35,188 bases of DNA from a bacterium (GTDB taxonomy: Bacteria > Margulisbacteria > Marinamargulisbacteria > JABIPA01): the NCBI GenBank assembly GCA_018699495.1, contig JABIQV010000126.1:1-35188 (forward strand), in the 5' to 3' direction. The position numbers and the translations under genes are program-made. Shown here piece after piece: positions 1 through 9,060 of the stretch. Below the pieces are notes generated by a model, which did no database searches, was not told the DNA's origin, and worked only from the letters and a program-made list of their open reading frames with translations. Within the stretch, counting starts at the first letter, position 1. Every line of letters begins with the position of its first letter.

Positions 1-366
1 CAAAAATTATTTCATAAAAAATTAATTGAACAATCAAAAGAAGAGTTAACAAACGTAACAAATGAAAGAAACTCTATAGAGACACAGCTAAAAACAGGAC
101 AGGAAATAATTGCAATCCTAATCAACGAAAAACAAGACCTAACATCACAAAGCAAAAAACATAGCACAGAAATCAACACCCTAAACCAAGACATTCAAAA
201 CTCAGAAAATGATAAAACCACTTTCATTTCCGATAAAAAGAAAAATCTCAAACATTTATTCAATCAAGTTAATAAACTTGTCGAAAAAAACGATAACAAG
301 ACAAACTCCCTAAATGTAAAAATTCTCTTATGCAAAAAGTTACGTAAAAATTACAGAAAAATTTAA
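1..366 (+). CDS. C-terminal fragment of a coiled-coil-rich protein, truncated by the window start
   Basis: Frame +1 is open from base 1 to TAA at 364-366 and reads QKLFHKKLIEQSKEELTNVTNERNSIETQLKTGQEIIAILINEKQDLTSQ...KKLRKNYRKI*. Heptad-like, K/E/N/Q rich. Absent from the ORF track because it has no start in the window. Confidence 0.6.
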   Translation, partial: QKLFHKKLIEQSKEELTNVTNERNSIETQLKTGQEIIAILINEKQDLTSQSKKHSTEINTLNQDIQNSENDKTTFISDKKKNLKHLFNQVNKLVEKNDNKTNSLNVKILLCKKLRKNYRKI

Positions 367-367
367 C

Positions 368-715
368 TTAAAGTAAGGCTACTAAATTTTCAGTAGGCCT
401 TCCAATAACGACGTCTCGTTTTGAAGCCAAAATAGGACGTTGAAGTACCTTTATATTATTAAACACAAAATCAATTAACTCATCTGTAGAAAAGTCAGTG
501 TGTCTACCTCCTGTCAGTTTCATCAACTCCTCTTTCCTAATTAAATCCATAACCGGTCCCTTATAGTTAGAAAAAATCATTTCTAGTTCAGATCTTGAAA
601 CATCATCATTTAAATAATTAACAACTCGTCCGCTGAACCCCTTTTCTTTAATCAAGTCCAAACCCTTTCGACTCTTGCTACACCTTGAATTATGATAATA
701 CGTTAAATCTGACAT
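368..715 (-). CDS. arsC: ArsC-family arsenate reductase (glutaredoxin-coupled type)
   Basis: 115 aa; YHNSRCSKSRKGLDL active-site motif near the N-terminus and RPILASKRDVVIGRPTENL near the C-terminus, typical of the ArsC family. Confidence 0.85.
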   Translation of the reverse strand: MSDLTYYHNSRCSKSRKGLDLIKEKGFSGRVVNYLNDDVSRSELEMIFSNYKGPVMDLIRKEELMKLTGGRHTDFSTDELIDFVFNNIKVLQRPILASKRDVVIGRPTENLVALL

Positions 716-781
716 ACTAACTCTCCTCTTTTACAAATATATTTCTTGAAAATTTAAAAACGACATTTTAGCATACTATAA

Positions 782-1870
782 ATGTCAAAAAATGAAATTG
801 AAAACAAATGGACACAACCACTCATTGAATGGTTTCTAATTAATAAACGAAAAATGCCATGGAGAGACGCACCCAGTCCGTACGCAATATGGATTAGCGA
901 AATAATGTTACAACAAACTCAAGTTTCAACAGTTATCCCCTATTTCACTAAATTCATAAAAAAATACCCTACGATGAAACATTTAGCGAATTCTAAAGAA
1001 GATGATATTTTAAAAATGTGGGAAGGCCTTGGCTATTACTCAAGAGCTAGAAACCTCAGATTTGCAGCTAAATCAATCTGTGACAACAAAAAGGAAGACT
1101 TACCAGAAAACTATCACGAACTTTTAACGGTCAAAGGAATAGGGCCTTACACAGCAGCTGCTATTGCTAGCATTGCTTATGGAGAGGAAGTCCCTGTCAT
1201 AGATGGAAATGTCTTACGCGTCTTTAGTCGATATTGGGATTTTGATAATGATATAAGTCTGCAAAAAACAAAAAACTGGCTTTTCGAACAGCTTTCACCT
1301 TATTTAAAAGAAGGACCCCCTTCCTTAATTAACCAAGGGATGATGGAATTAGGCGCTTTAATTTGTAAACCTAAACACCCAATGTGTTCAAACTGTCCCC
1401 TTTCAACATCATGTTTAGCTCTAAAACACGATACGATAACCAGCCGTCCCGTAAAAAAGAAAAAGCCGCCCGTCCCTCATGTTAATATCGGAATAGGACT
1501 TATACTCAAAGGAAACAAAATTCTAATAGCTCAACGTCATACACATCAAATGTTAGGAGGGTTATGGGAGTTTCCAGGTGGAAAACAAGAAACTGGGGAA
1601 GATATTGAAGATACAATTATCAGAGAATTAAAAGAAGAAACAAATTTAACTGTTGAAATTGACACTTATTGCTGCCGAGTAAACCACACATTTTCTCATT
1701 TCAAAATTACATTACATGCATATTTTTGCTCGATTTCAAAGGGAGTCGCAAAACCAATTAGCTCTCAAAAAATACGATGGGTTCCATTAGAGAACCTTTC
1801 TAAACTTGCATTTCCAACAGCAAATAAAAAAATAATATTAGAAATGAGATCCGCACTAAGTAAAACCTAA
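782..1870 (+). CDS. mutY: A/G-specific adenine glycosylase MutY with C-terminal Nudix domain
   Basis: MLQQTQVSTVIPYF, WEGLGYYSRARNL, VKGIGPYTAAAIASIAYG, VPVIDGNVLRVFSR; 4Fe-4S cluster C-X6-C-X2-C-X5-C (CKPKHPMCSNCPLSTSC); C-terminal Nudix box GKQETGEDIEDTIIRELKEETNL. Confidence 0.96.
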   Translation: MSKNEIENKWTQPLIEWFLINKRKMPWRDAPSPYAIWISEIMLQQTQVSTVIPYFTKFIKKYPTMKHLANSKEDDILKMWEGLGYYSRARNLRFAAKSICDNKKEDLPENYHELLTVKGIGPYTAAAIASIAYGEEVPVIDGNVLRVFSRYWDFDNDISLQKTKNWLFEQLSPYLKEGPPSLINQGMMELGALICKPKHPMCSNCPLSTSCLALKHDTITSRPVKKKKPPVPHVNIGIGLILKGNKILIAQRHTHQMLGGLWEFPGGKQETGEDIEDTIIRELKEETNLTVEIDTYCCRVNHTFSHFKITLHAYFCSISKGVAKPISSQKIRWVPLENLSKLAFPTANKKIILEMRSALSKT

Positions 1871-1962
1871 GTTATAGTTGCCCATAATCACTCAGAGTTT
1901 TAACAACGACCCTCACAGAATAAACAAACAAATCCCCCAAACATTCGGCACGGACACTACAT

Positions 1963-3750
1963 CTACTTAGAGCCGTTTTGAGTCACAGTATCTAAACAAG
2001 AAGCAATTCGTTTATATAAAGCCAAAGTATCCGCTAGCCCTTCATCTTTATACTGTGTTAACCCCTGAATTACTTCAGTAAGTTTAATCCATTTATCTTT
2101 AAATTTAACACATAGGTCGTCTGAAGAACTCAATCCCAATTGCATGGAATGAATCGTCTCTTTCATACAAAAGATAGTCCAATCACTCGCCGTTAAGTTA
2201 GATGAATCAATTAAACTCTCACGTCCCAGATCATTCAGTGGCACAATACGAAACTCAAATGTATCCATCAACTTGCTAAAAAGAGACCTTGAAAACGTAT
2301 ACGAGGACTGGTCATGTGCAATTGCCGTCCAATCCTTTTTAGGACAGTTAATCTCTAAGCAATAAGTAGCACCTACCCTACGGACAGTGACGATAGAGTT
2401 ATCTTTTTTCTTTCTAAAATAATTGCCTTTATTTTCATAAACAAAATCTTTCGACAATATATAAAAATTCCCTCTTCCAGATTTCAAAAAGCGAACATTA
2501 TGAGCACCCAAATTAATAGGCAAACTTACATAACTAGATTTATAATCCTTACTTGAAGACGATGCAATTTCCATTAAAGGAAAGGGCTCCGTTCCTACAT
2601 CTACGTTTGAATCAATAACAGGAAACGAATGAAACCCTATTTTAATTAAACAAACACCCTCACTCTTTACAGAAAATTTAATTTTTTCAAATCCAAACGA
2701 TTCAAATCTATACGGGTATCCTATTTTCTTTATACTGAACGTCTTCCTATAGCCAAAATCGGGATCCTGTCGATTTTTAGACAACGATAAATCAATATTT
2801 TCATAGAACCTGGACCTTTTTACATCCATAGTCGCCATAAAAAAAGGTTTTTCTTCCCCAGGCACCCAATAAAACCCTTTCTTTTCCTCCAAAAAAGAAG
2901 AAAGTTCCCGAATATCTGACTCTAAATGAGTAATAAACAATTTATTCTCATAACAAATTGCATAAGGAACATTATCTCCACCTTCAAAATTGTATAAAAA
3001 CGTAAAAGTTTTAGATACCGATTCTCCGAACCGATAAATATTAGAATAGGTACCTAAGTCATGAAAATAAGCAATAATGTCCCCTGCATCAGTTTTAAAA
3101 TAGCTAAGAATTTCTTTTTGACCTGAATGTTCTATCGTCTGTTCTTTAAATTTTGTATATTTAACAATGATTTTTTCTGGATATTTTGTAGACGCATAAT
3201 AAATAGATGTCATTTCCGCATTCAATCTAAATCCATTGACACGCCGAACATCATAAATCTCATTTTTTCCAAACCTACCACGTCCAACAAAAGTTGAACT
3301 TAACATACAATCGACAATATCATTGAAGTTTGAAATAAAAAATTTGGATTCAGTAGCTATAAAATGATTCAAAAAATTAAAGAAATTTTGATTATCGCTA
3401 TCATTCTCTAGCTCAGCTAAACATTTTTCAAAATGATCCACAAATTGATGGACCTGTTCATAAACCAAATCCAATTTCAAAAGGCCTACCACCCGAAGAA
3501 TTTCTTCAAATTTAAAAATAATTTTTGATAAGATAGAAGATGTTGTAGAAAAGGTAATAGCGTCTAATTTTAGAATTTGTCTAGTACACAATTCAATGTA
3601 ACGAATGTTATCAGTGACCTCTTTGGCTATAACCGTCCAATCATCTGACGAAAAATCCGAGAGTATAATGGAGTCTGTCTCCTTGCAACGACGACTTATA
3701 TCAAGTAACTCACCTATTTTTAGTTCCGTATTAATTCTACTTTTACCCAT
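1963..3750 (-). CDS. Hypothetical protein, 595 aa, no family recognised
   Basis: Long ORF that fills the interval between mutY and hemJ. Three DWT motifs (DDWTVIAKE, KKDWTAIAHD, ASDWTIFCMK). No signal peptide or TM segment obvious. Confidence 0.75.
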   Translation of the reverse strand: MGKSRINTELKIGELLDISRRCKETDSIILSDFSSDDWTVIAKEVTDNIRYIELCTRQILKLDAITFSTTSSILSKIIFKFEEILRVVGLLKLDLVYEQVHQFVDHFEKCLAELENDSDNQNFFNFLNHFIATESKFFISNFNDIVDCMLSSTFVGRGRFGKNEIYDVRRVNGFRLNAEMTSIYYASTKYPEKIIVKYTKFKEQTIEHSGQKEILSYFKTDAGDIIAYFHDLGTYSNIYRFGESVSKTFTFLYNFEGGDNVPYAICYENKLFITHLESDIRELSSFLEEKKGFYWVPGEEKPFFMATMDVKRSRFYENIDLSLSKNRQDPDFGYRKTFSIKKIGYPYRFESFGFEKIKFSVKSEGVCLIKIGFHSFPVIDSNVDVGTEPFPLMEIASSSSKDYKSSYVSLPINLGAHNVRFLKSGRGNFYILSKDFVYENKGNYFRKKKDNSIVTVRRVGATYCLEINCPKKDWTAIAHDQSSYTFSRSLFSKLMDTFEFRIVPLNDLGRESLIDSSNLTASDWTIFCMKETIHSMQLGLSSSDDLCVKFKDKWIKLTEVIQGLTQYKDEGLADTLALYKRIASCLDTVTQNGSK

Positions 3751-3791
3751 TTTACTCTTAACCTCCTATACAATCCCTACCTCACCATAAA

Positions 3792-4451
3792 TTATTTATC
3801 TATCGTTTCACTTGTGCCGGCTAATGGAGCCTTTATTTGCTTTGCGGACTCAGCCCCTGTGTCTTTTTCATCGAAATCTGAATCCAAAGACGTTTCCTTA
3901 GATACGTCATCTTTTTTTGACGATTTTCGTTTCATTTTGCTGTATAAAAATGCAATAAAAAATAATAATGTAGCTAAGGCAACCAATCCAATTATGCCCC
4001 ATAATCCATTAAAAAAGCTCTTTAAATATACCGTAAAAACAATTACCACTAAAAATAATGTCGCAAGTTCATTAAACAATCTCAATTTAAAGGACGAGGT
4101 TTTAATTGTCCCTTTCGCGCACTGCCTTCTAAATCGCCCACATTGAAAATGGTACAAAATTAAAGGCAAAACAAATAATAATTTAAAATGAAACCACCCT
4201 TCTTTATGAACATGGGACAATGTAACTAACCAAATTCCAAAACCAACAGTCGCAATCATGGATGGCCATGTAATTCCGTACCACAATCGCCGTTGCATGA
4301 TTAAAAACTGCTTCTGAAGAATCTCTTTCTCAATTAATGATTTCTTGCCAGCCTCTACAAAATAGATAAATAGCCGAACGACATAAAACAACCCAGAAAA
4401 CCAGCAAACCATGCTTATAATATGGGCCGCGGTCACATACAAAATCGTCAT
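3792..4451 (-). CDS. hemJ: HemJ-type protoporphyrinogen oxidase (UPF0093), with charged C-terminal tail
   Basis: AAHIISMVCWFSGLFYVVRLFIYFVEA, QFLIMQRRLWYGITWPSMIATVGFGIWL, FHFKLLFVLPLILYHFQCGR, SSFKLRLFNELATLFLVVIVFTVYLK. Confidence 0.88.
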   Translation of the reverse strand: MTILYVTAAHIISMVCWFSGLFYVVRLFIYFVEAGKKSLIEKEILQKQFLIMQRRLWYGITWPSMIATVGFGIWLVTLSHVHKEGWFHFKLLFVLPLILYHFQCGRFRRQCAKGTIKTSSFKLRLFNELATLFLVVIVFTVYLKSFFNGLWGIIGLVALATLLFFIAFLYSKMKRKSSKKDDVSKETSLDSDFDEKDTGAESAKQIKAPLAGTSETIDK

Positions 4452-4453
4452 AA

Positions 4454-6256
4454 TTAAAGTAGACTTTCTAACTGAGTAACTAACCCATCAATATAAACAA
4501 AACTCTTTTTCCAAAAATCAGGCTTAGAAATATCAATACCAGCTAATTGAGTAATTTCCCGAGGACTACATGAACTCCCTTCGGCTAACATGGCTTTCAG
4601 TTTAGGGACAAACGAGGGCCCCTCTTCTTTATATTGCTGGTATAAAGCAATGACCAATAAATTCCCAAAATTATATGCATATACATAAAACGGAGCTTCA
4701 AATATATGAGGAATCGCTGACCATTCCCACTTATATTCATCAGGATAAACAACAGAATCTTGAAACATCAACTTTAATTGCTCTTGATAAATCGTGCACA
4801 ATTCTTTGCTACTCAATCTGTTCTTTCCAATTTTTTCATGGGTCTCACGCTCAAAATTAGAAAACATGTTTTGACGGTGACTTGTAGCAAAAATATCTTC
4901 CAATTTTTCGGTCAATATTTGTCGTTTTACCGCTTTATCCGTTTGAGTATGTAACAACAAATCTGTCACTAACATTTCAGAAAAAACGGACGCTGTTTCA
5001 GCAAGAGGTAAAATAGGATGATAATTAAATAACGTTTGTTTGGAACAATAAATATCATGAATAGCATGACCCAATTCATGAGCTAGTGTTGAGACATCAC
5101 GTGGTTTTCCCAAAAAGTTTACCATCACATATGGATTTATATCTGGAGTAGACGAACTACAAAATGCGCCGCCCCTTTTCTTAGGCATAATAGGTGCATG
5201 AATACGATTTTCGTCAAACATTAATTTCGCATAGCTGTAAAATTCATCATCGAAATGAGCAAACCCTTGCAAAACTAAGTCCTTCGCTTCATTCCATGTA
5301 TATTTTTTTGGACTTTCTTCCATAGGGGCATAGATATCGGCTAATGAAAAATCCGGTAAATCCAACAATTTAGCCTTTATTTTATAATACCTAGATACCA
5401 AAGGAGCCGCATCACGAGTTGTATCATGCAACACATCGATAACTTCATCATCAATATCGTTTTGAATATTCCGAACACCAATATCTGACTTATACCCTCT
5501 TAAATCTCGTTCTACCGTATTGCTTTTTAAAATACTGTTATAAATTTGAGTAATAACTAACGAGTCATCTTCATAGGTTTTATAAAAGAGTTTCATCGCT
5601 TTTCGTCTAACTTTAGGGTCTTTATGGTAACGAAGAGCACGAAGCTCACTGCCATTCATTTTTCGATCTATTCCATCAACTTCGATTTCGAATTGATAAG
5701 AAGACGTTAATTCACCGTACAATTTCTTAAAAGCAGACTCCCCGGTCAAATCCTTTAAGTTGCTCAATTGCTCTTCTTTTTCAGACAAATTAAACCGGGC
5801 AGTTTCAACATATCGTTTAAGAGAATATTGATAATTTTCAGCCGTTTCTTCTTGCAAAATAGACGTTAAATGATCTTCAGAAAACGCACTAATTTCCAAC
5901 CCAAAAAACAAGGTCATATTTGCAACCCTTGACTCAACTTCATCGACAAAATCAACCATTGCCTTAATTTTGTCATCAGACGTATCCAATGTATATTCAA
6001 GACTTACAAACTGACTCACTTTATACAACGGCGCCCATATTTCTTCTAATTCTTGATACGCTTGATTTATCGATGTCCCGTTTAAGGTGTCCAATTTCTG
6101 TTTATATTTAGTGACAAATTCTGAAGCCTTTTTTTCCGAATTACGAATTGCATCTGGAATTTTTGGATCATCCAAACTTTCAAAAAGGTCTTTTAAATCC
6201 CATACAACTTCCTTTGCACTTTCCTTAACATCCTGGGTTTGAGTACTATTTAACAC
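4454..6256 (-). CDS. pepF: Oligoendopeptidase F family M3B metallopeptidase
   Basis: 600 aa; zinc site HELGHAIHDIYCSKQ; N-terminal WDLKDLF; PFYVYAYNFGNLLVIALYQQY near the C-terminus. Confidence 0.94.
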   Translation of the reverse strand: MLNSTQTQDVKESAKEVVWDLKDLFESLDDPKIPDAIRNSEKKASEFVTKYKQKLDTLNGTSINQAYQELEEIWAPLYKVSQFVSLEYTLDTSDDKIKAMVDFVDEVESRVANMTLFFGLEISAFSEDHLTSILQEETAENYQYSLKRYVETARFNLSEKEEQLSNLKDLTGESAFKKLYGELTSSYQFEIEVDGIDRKMNGSELRALRYHKDPKVRRKAMKLFYKTYEDDSLVITQIYNSILKSNTVERDLRGYKSDIGVRNIQNDIDDEVIDVLHDTTRDAAPLVSRYYKIKAKLLDLPDFSLADIYAPMEESPKKYTWNEAKDLVLQGFAHFDDEFYSYAKLMFDENRIHAPIMPKKRGGAFCSSSTPDINPYVMVNFLGKPRDVSTLAHELGHAIHDIYCSKQTLFNYHPILPLAETASVFSEMLVTDLLLHTQTDKAVKRQILTEKLEDIFATSHRQNMFSNFERETHEKIGKNRLSSKELCTIYQEQLKLMFQDSVVYPDEYKWEWSAIPHIFEAPFYVYAYNFGNLLVIALYQQYKEEGPSFVPKLKAMLAEGSSCSPREITQLAGIDISKPDFWKKSFVYIDGLVTQLESLL

Positions 6257-6531
6257 GATTTTCCTCCACTGAATTATTCGATTTTATTGTAAATTGGTAA
6301 GCATTTATTTGTAGCGTCTAAATAGTACCATAAACTCATTGTTTTTTATATTCATGGCCTCATCATAAACATCAACAAAATAGAATGAATATTGTTTAAA
6401 AATTTGACACTAATTAATTAAATTACAAGTAAGAAAGTGTTTGGATTAGCAAAAATAAACGTAATAAATTAATCATTTTCGCCTAATCCTATATGTGATT
6501 AATAAACAAATTCAACTGCACAAACCATTGA

Positions 6532-6789
6532 CTAAATACAGTCTTAAAAAAATATTGTGTGAAAAATAAGGAACCCAATACTCTTATAAAGTTATACAAA
6601 GTAATCGAAAATCAGAAGTACGCTTCCGCAAATCCAAAAACAAAAGTAAAGGCCTAATTAACATCCACCATTAACGAAATCATACAAATACCTTTCTTAT
6701 TCCGACAATTATATGAAATAATTAAAGCTGATCTTTTAGATTCAAAAAAAGAAAAACCTAACTTCACTATTGTGTTAGGCATCCCATAA
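6532..6789 (+). pseudogene. Possible degraded coding remnant (single frame interrupted by one TAA)
   Basis: Frame reads LNTVLKKYCVKNKEPNTLIKLYKVIENQKYASANPKTKVKA*LTSTINEIIQIPFLFRQLYEIIKADLLDSKKEKPNFTIVLGIP*, with TAA at 6655-6657 and 6787-6789. No ATG; could be chance in AT-rich DNA. Confidence 0.2.
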
Positions 6790-6798
6790 AAACATATT

Positions 6799-9048
6799 AT
6801 GACAAAACAACTTAAAAAATTTGGAACATTTGCAGGCGTATTTACTCCGACGATTCTTACAATTGTCGGAGTCATTATGTACCTACGTCTTGGATGGGTA
6901 ATAGGTTCCGTTGGTTTAAGTGGCGCTTTAATCATCATTGGCCTTGCACACGTAGCTACAATAACAACAGCACTTTCATTATCATCAATGGCAACAAATG
7001 CAAAAATTGGAGCGGGTGGATTTTATGCCTTAGTTTCAAGATCCCTTGGCCCCGAAATTGGAGGCGCTATAGGCATACCTCTCTACCTCTCGCAAACACT
7101 TGGAACGGCCTTATACATCATCGGTTTTACGGAAGCATGGCTTAGCATATTCCCCGAACACAGTTCCGTTATCATTGGTCTAATCGTGCTTGTTACATTA
7201 TTGCTAATTTCTTATTTTGGCGCAGATCTAGCAATGAAATTTCAATTTGTGATAATGGCAGTAATAGCTCTTTCCTTAGTTTCATTTTTTGCGAGTAAAC
7301 ATAGCCTAACCCAAGAAATAAATCTCAGTTTTAGTTACGTTCCTGGAAAATTTTGGGAAGTGTTTGCTGTATTTTTTCCTGCCGTTACAGGCATCGGAGC
7401 GGGGGCTGCGATGTCCGGTGATTTAAAAAACCCATCAAAAAGTCTACCTATTGGCATATTAGGCGCCACATTTGTTGGTCTAACCCTGTACTGCGTTGTC
7501 GCCTTTTGGTACGCAGGAATGGCAACGCCTGACGAATTAACAAATAATTACATGATTATGTCCATAAAAAGTAAATGGGAATGGTTAGTATTGGCAGGAA
7601 TAATGGGTGCAACACTTTCTTCTGCCCTTGGTTCATTAGTGGCGGCCCCTAGAATTTTATTCGCTACAGCTCAAGACCACGTCATTCCATTTTCTAAAAC
7701 ATTCGCAGTTAGAAGTAAAAAAGGAGACCCGAAAAATTCAATTTTACTTACGGGTTTTTTAGTTTTAGCAAGTTTACAACTAGGAAATCTAAACGTCGTA
7801 GCCTCTCTTTTAACTATGTTTTTTCTAATTAGTTATGCAATGATTAATATCAGTCTTTTTATCGAAATAATTCTAAAAATTCCATCTTTTCGACCGACAT
7901 TAAAAATACCCGTTATCGTTCCTTTCATAGGATCAATCTGGTGTATTGCAATAATGTTTCTTATTAGCCCCCCATCTGCCGTTGGATCTCTCATTTTTAT
8001 TGGATGTGTATACTTTTTCAATGTGAAACGTAATATTCAGGTTTCCTTTAGCGACATTAGAAGTGGGCTCTTCAATGCAATTGCAGAATGGGCAGTTAAA
8101 AAATCATTTAAAACACGACACCACAAAAAATCCTGGAAGCCAAATATATTACTCCCAATAGAAAGCCCAAAAGAATTTACTGAAATTTTGTCTATCATCG
8201 ATGCAATTGTTGTTCCGAGTGGAACAATTAGAGTTGTCTCCGTTTCAATTAAAACGAACCCAAGTCAATCAAAACTAACTAAATTTATAAGAAAATCTCT
8301 TAACATCCATACAAAGAAATCTATGGATAAAAATCATTTAGAAGGACAATTGAATCATATTGCTTCCCATTTTAAAGGTAAAAAATTGCTCGTAACGACT
8401 ACTGTTGCTGAGGCTACAAATTTAATCGACGGAATAAGAATAATCATCCAAACCATTAAAGGGCTCTATCTCCCTCCTAATCTAATTTGCCTAAGAATTA
8501 ACCCTCACTCTAAAAATCTGGCAAGGATTGAGGAAGTTACCTCAATAGCAGAAAAAGAAAAATTGGGCGTTATTTTAATTACAAATACATCAAAACGTCC
8601 TAGTATTTTAAATGAAAAATCACTAGACACAACTGTCGCCTTAAATACGCCTAAACCATCAAGTCAAAAATCGGCAAACAGATACATTAATGTTTGGCTA
8701 CGATCAGAAAGTCCAAATTTAAACCTCGCACTATTACTTGCAATCCAAATTCAAAAAAATTGGAAGTGCAATATTAGACTAATATCTTCAATTGAAGATC
8801 TGTCTATAGAAAAAAAGACACAGTCTTTTCACAAACATTTAATAGATTCGGGACGACTCCAAAAAACTGAATCCAAAATATTAGTCGGTAATTTTTTTAA
8901 TTTAATAGAAACATGCCCCAAAGCAGAATTAAACATTTTTGGAGCCAAAGGATTTAAAGACTACTCACCTCTAAAAATAATTTCAACTAAACTCGATTCT
9001 ACATGCTTATTTGTAAAAGACTCTGGACAAGAAAGTGCATTTGCCTAA
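6799..9048 (+). CDS. APC superfamily, SLC12 (cation-chloride cotransporter)-like permease with C-terminal soluble domain
   Basis: KKFGTFAGVFTPTILTIVGVIMYLRLGWVIGSVGLSGAL, AGGFYALVSRSLGPEIGGAIGIPLYLSQTLGTALYIIGF, FFPAVTGIGAGAAMSGDLKNPSKSLPIG; about 300 aa soluble tail. Confidence 0.9.
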   Translation: MTKQLKKFGTFAGVFTPTILTIVGVIMYLRLGWVIGSVGLSGALIIIGLAHVATITTALSLSSMATNAKIGAGGFYALVSRSLGPEIGGAIGIPLYLSQTLGTALYIIGFTEAWLSIFPEHSSVIIGLIVLVTLLLISYFGADLAMKFQFVIMAVIALSLVSFFASKHSLTQEINLSFSYVPGKFWEVFAVFFPAVTGIGAGAAMSGDLKNPSKSLPIGILGATFVGLTLYCVVAFWYAGMATPDELTNNYMIMSIKSKWEWLVLAGIMGATLSSALGSLVAAPRILFATAQDHVIPFSKTFAVRSKKGDPKNSILLTGFLVLASLQLGNLNVVASLLTMFFLISYAMINISLFIEIILKIPSFRPTLKIPVIVPFIGSIWCIAIMFLISPPSAVGSLIFIGCVYFFNVKRNIQVSFSDIRSGLFNAIAEWAVKKSFKTRHHKKSWKPNILLPIESPKEFTEILSIIDAIVVPSGTIRVVSVSIKTNPSQSKLTKFIRKSLNIHTKKSMDKNHLEGQLNHIASHFKGKKLLVTTTVAEATNLIDGIRIIIQTIKGLYLPPNLICLRINPHSKNLARIEEVTSIAEKEKLGVILITNTSKRPSILNEKSLDTTVALNTPKPSSQKSANRYINVWLRSESPNLNLALLLAIQIQKNWKCNIRLISSIEDLSIEKKTQSFHKHLIDSGRLQKTESKILVGNFFNLIETCPKAELNIFGAKGFKDYSPLKIISTKLDSTCLFVKDSGQESAFA

Positions 9049-9060
9049 TACAATGGTCAT

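Noticed and set aside
12-194. Minus-strand 60-aa ORF in the track
   Set aside because: Antisense to the continuous plus-strand coding frame 1-366; composition is Cys/Phe/Ser-rich as expected from reverse-complemented AT-rich coding DNA.
3605-4146. Plus-strand ORFs 3605-3790 and 3814-4146
   Set aside because: Antisense to the 595-aa orphan and hemJ; no independent support.
6654-6938. 94-aa minus-strand ORF
   Set aside because: Antisense to the start of the SLC12-like permease, with no recognisable motifs.
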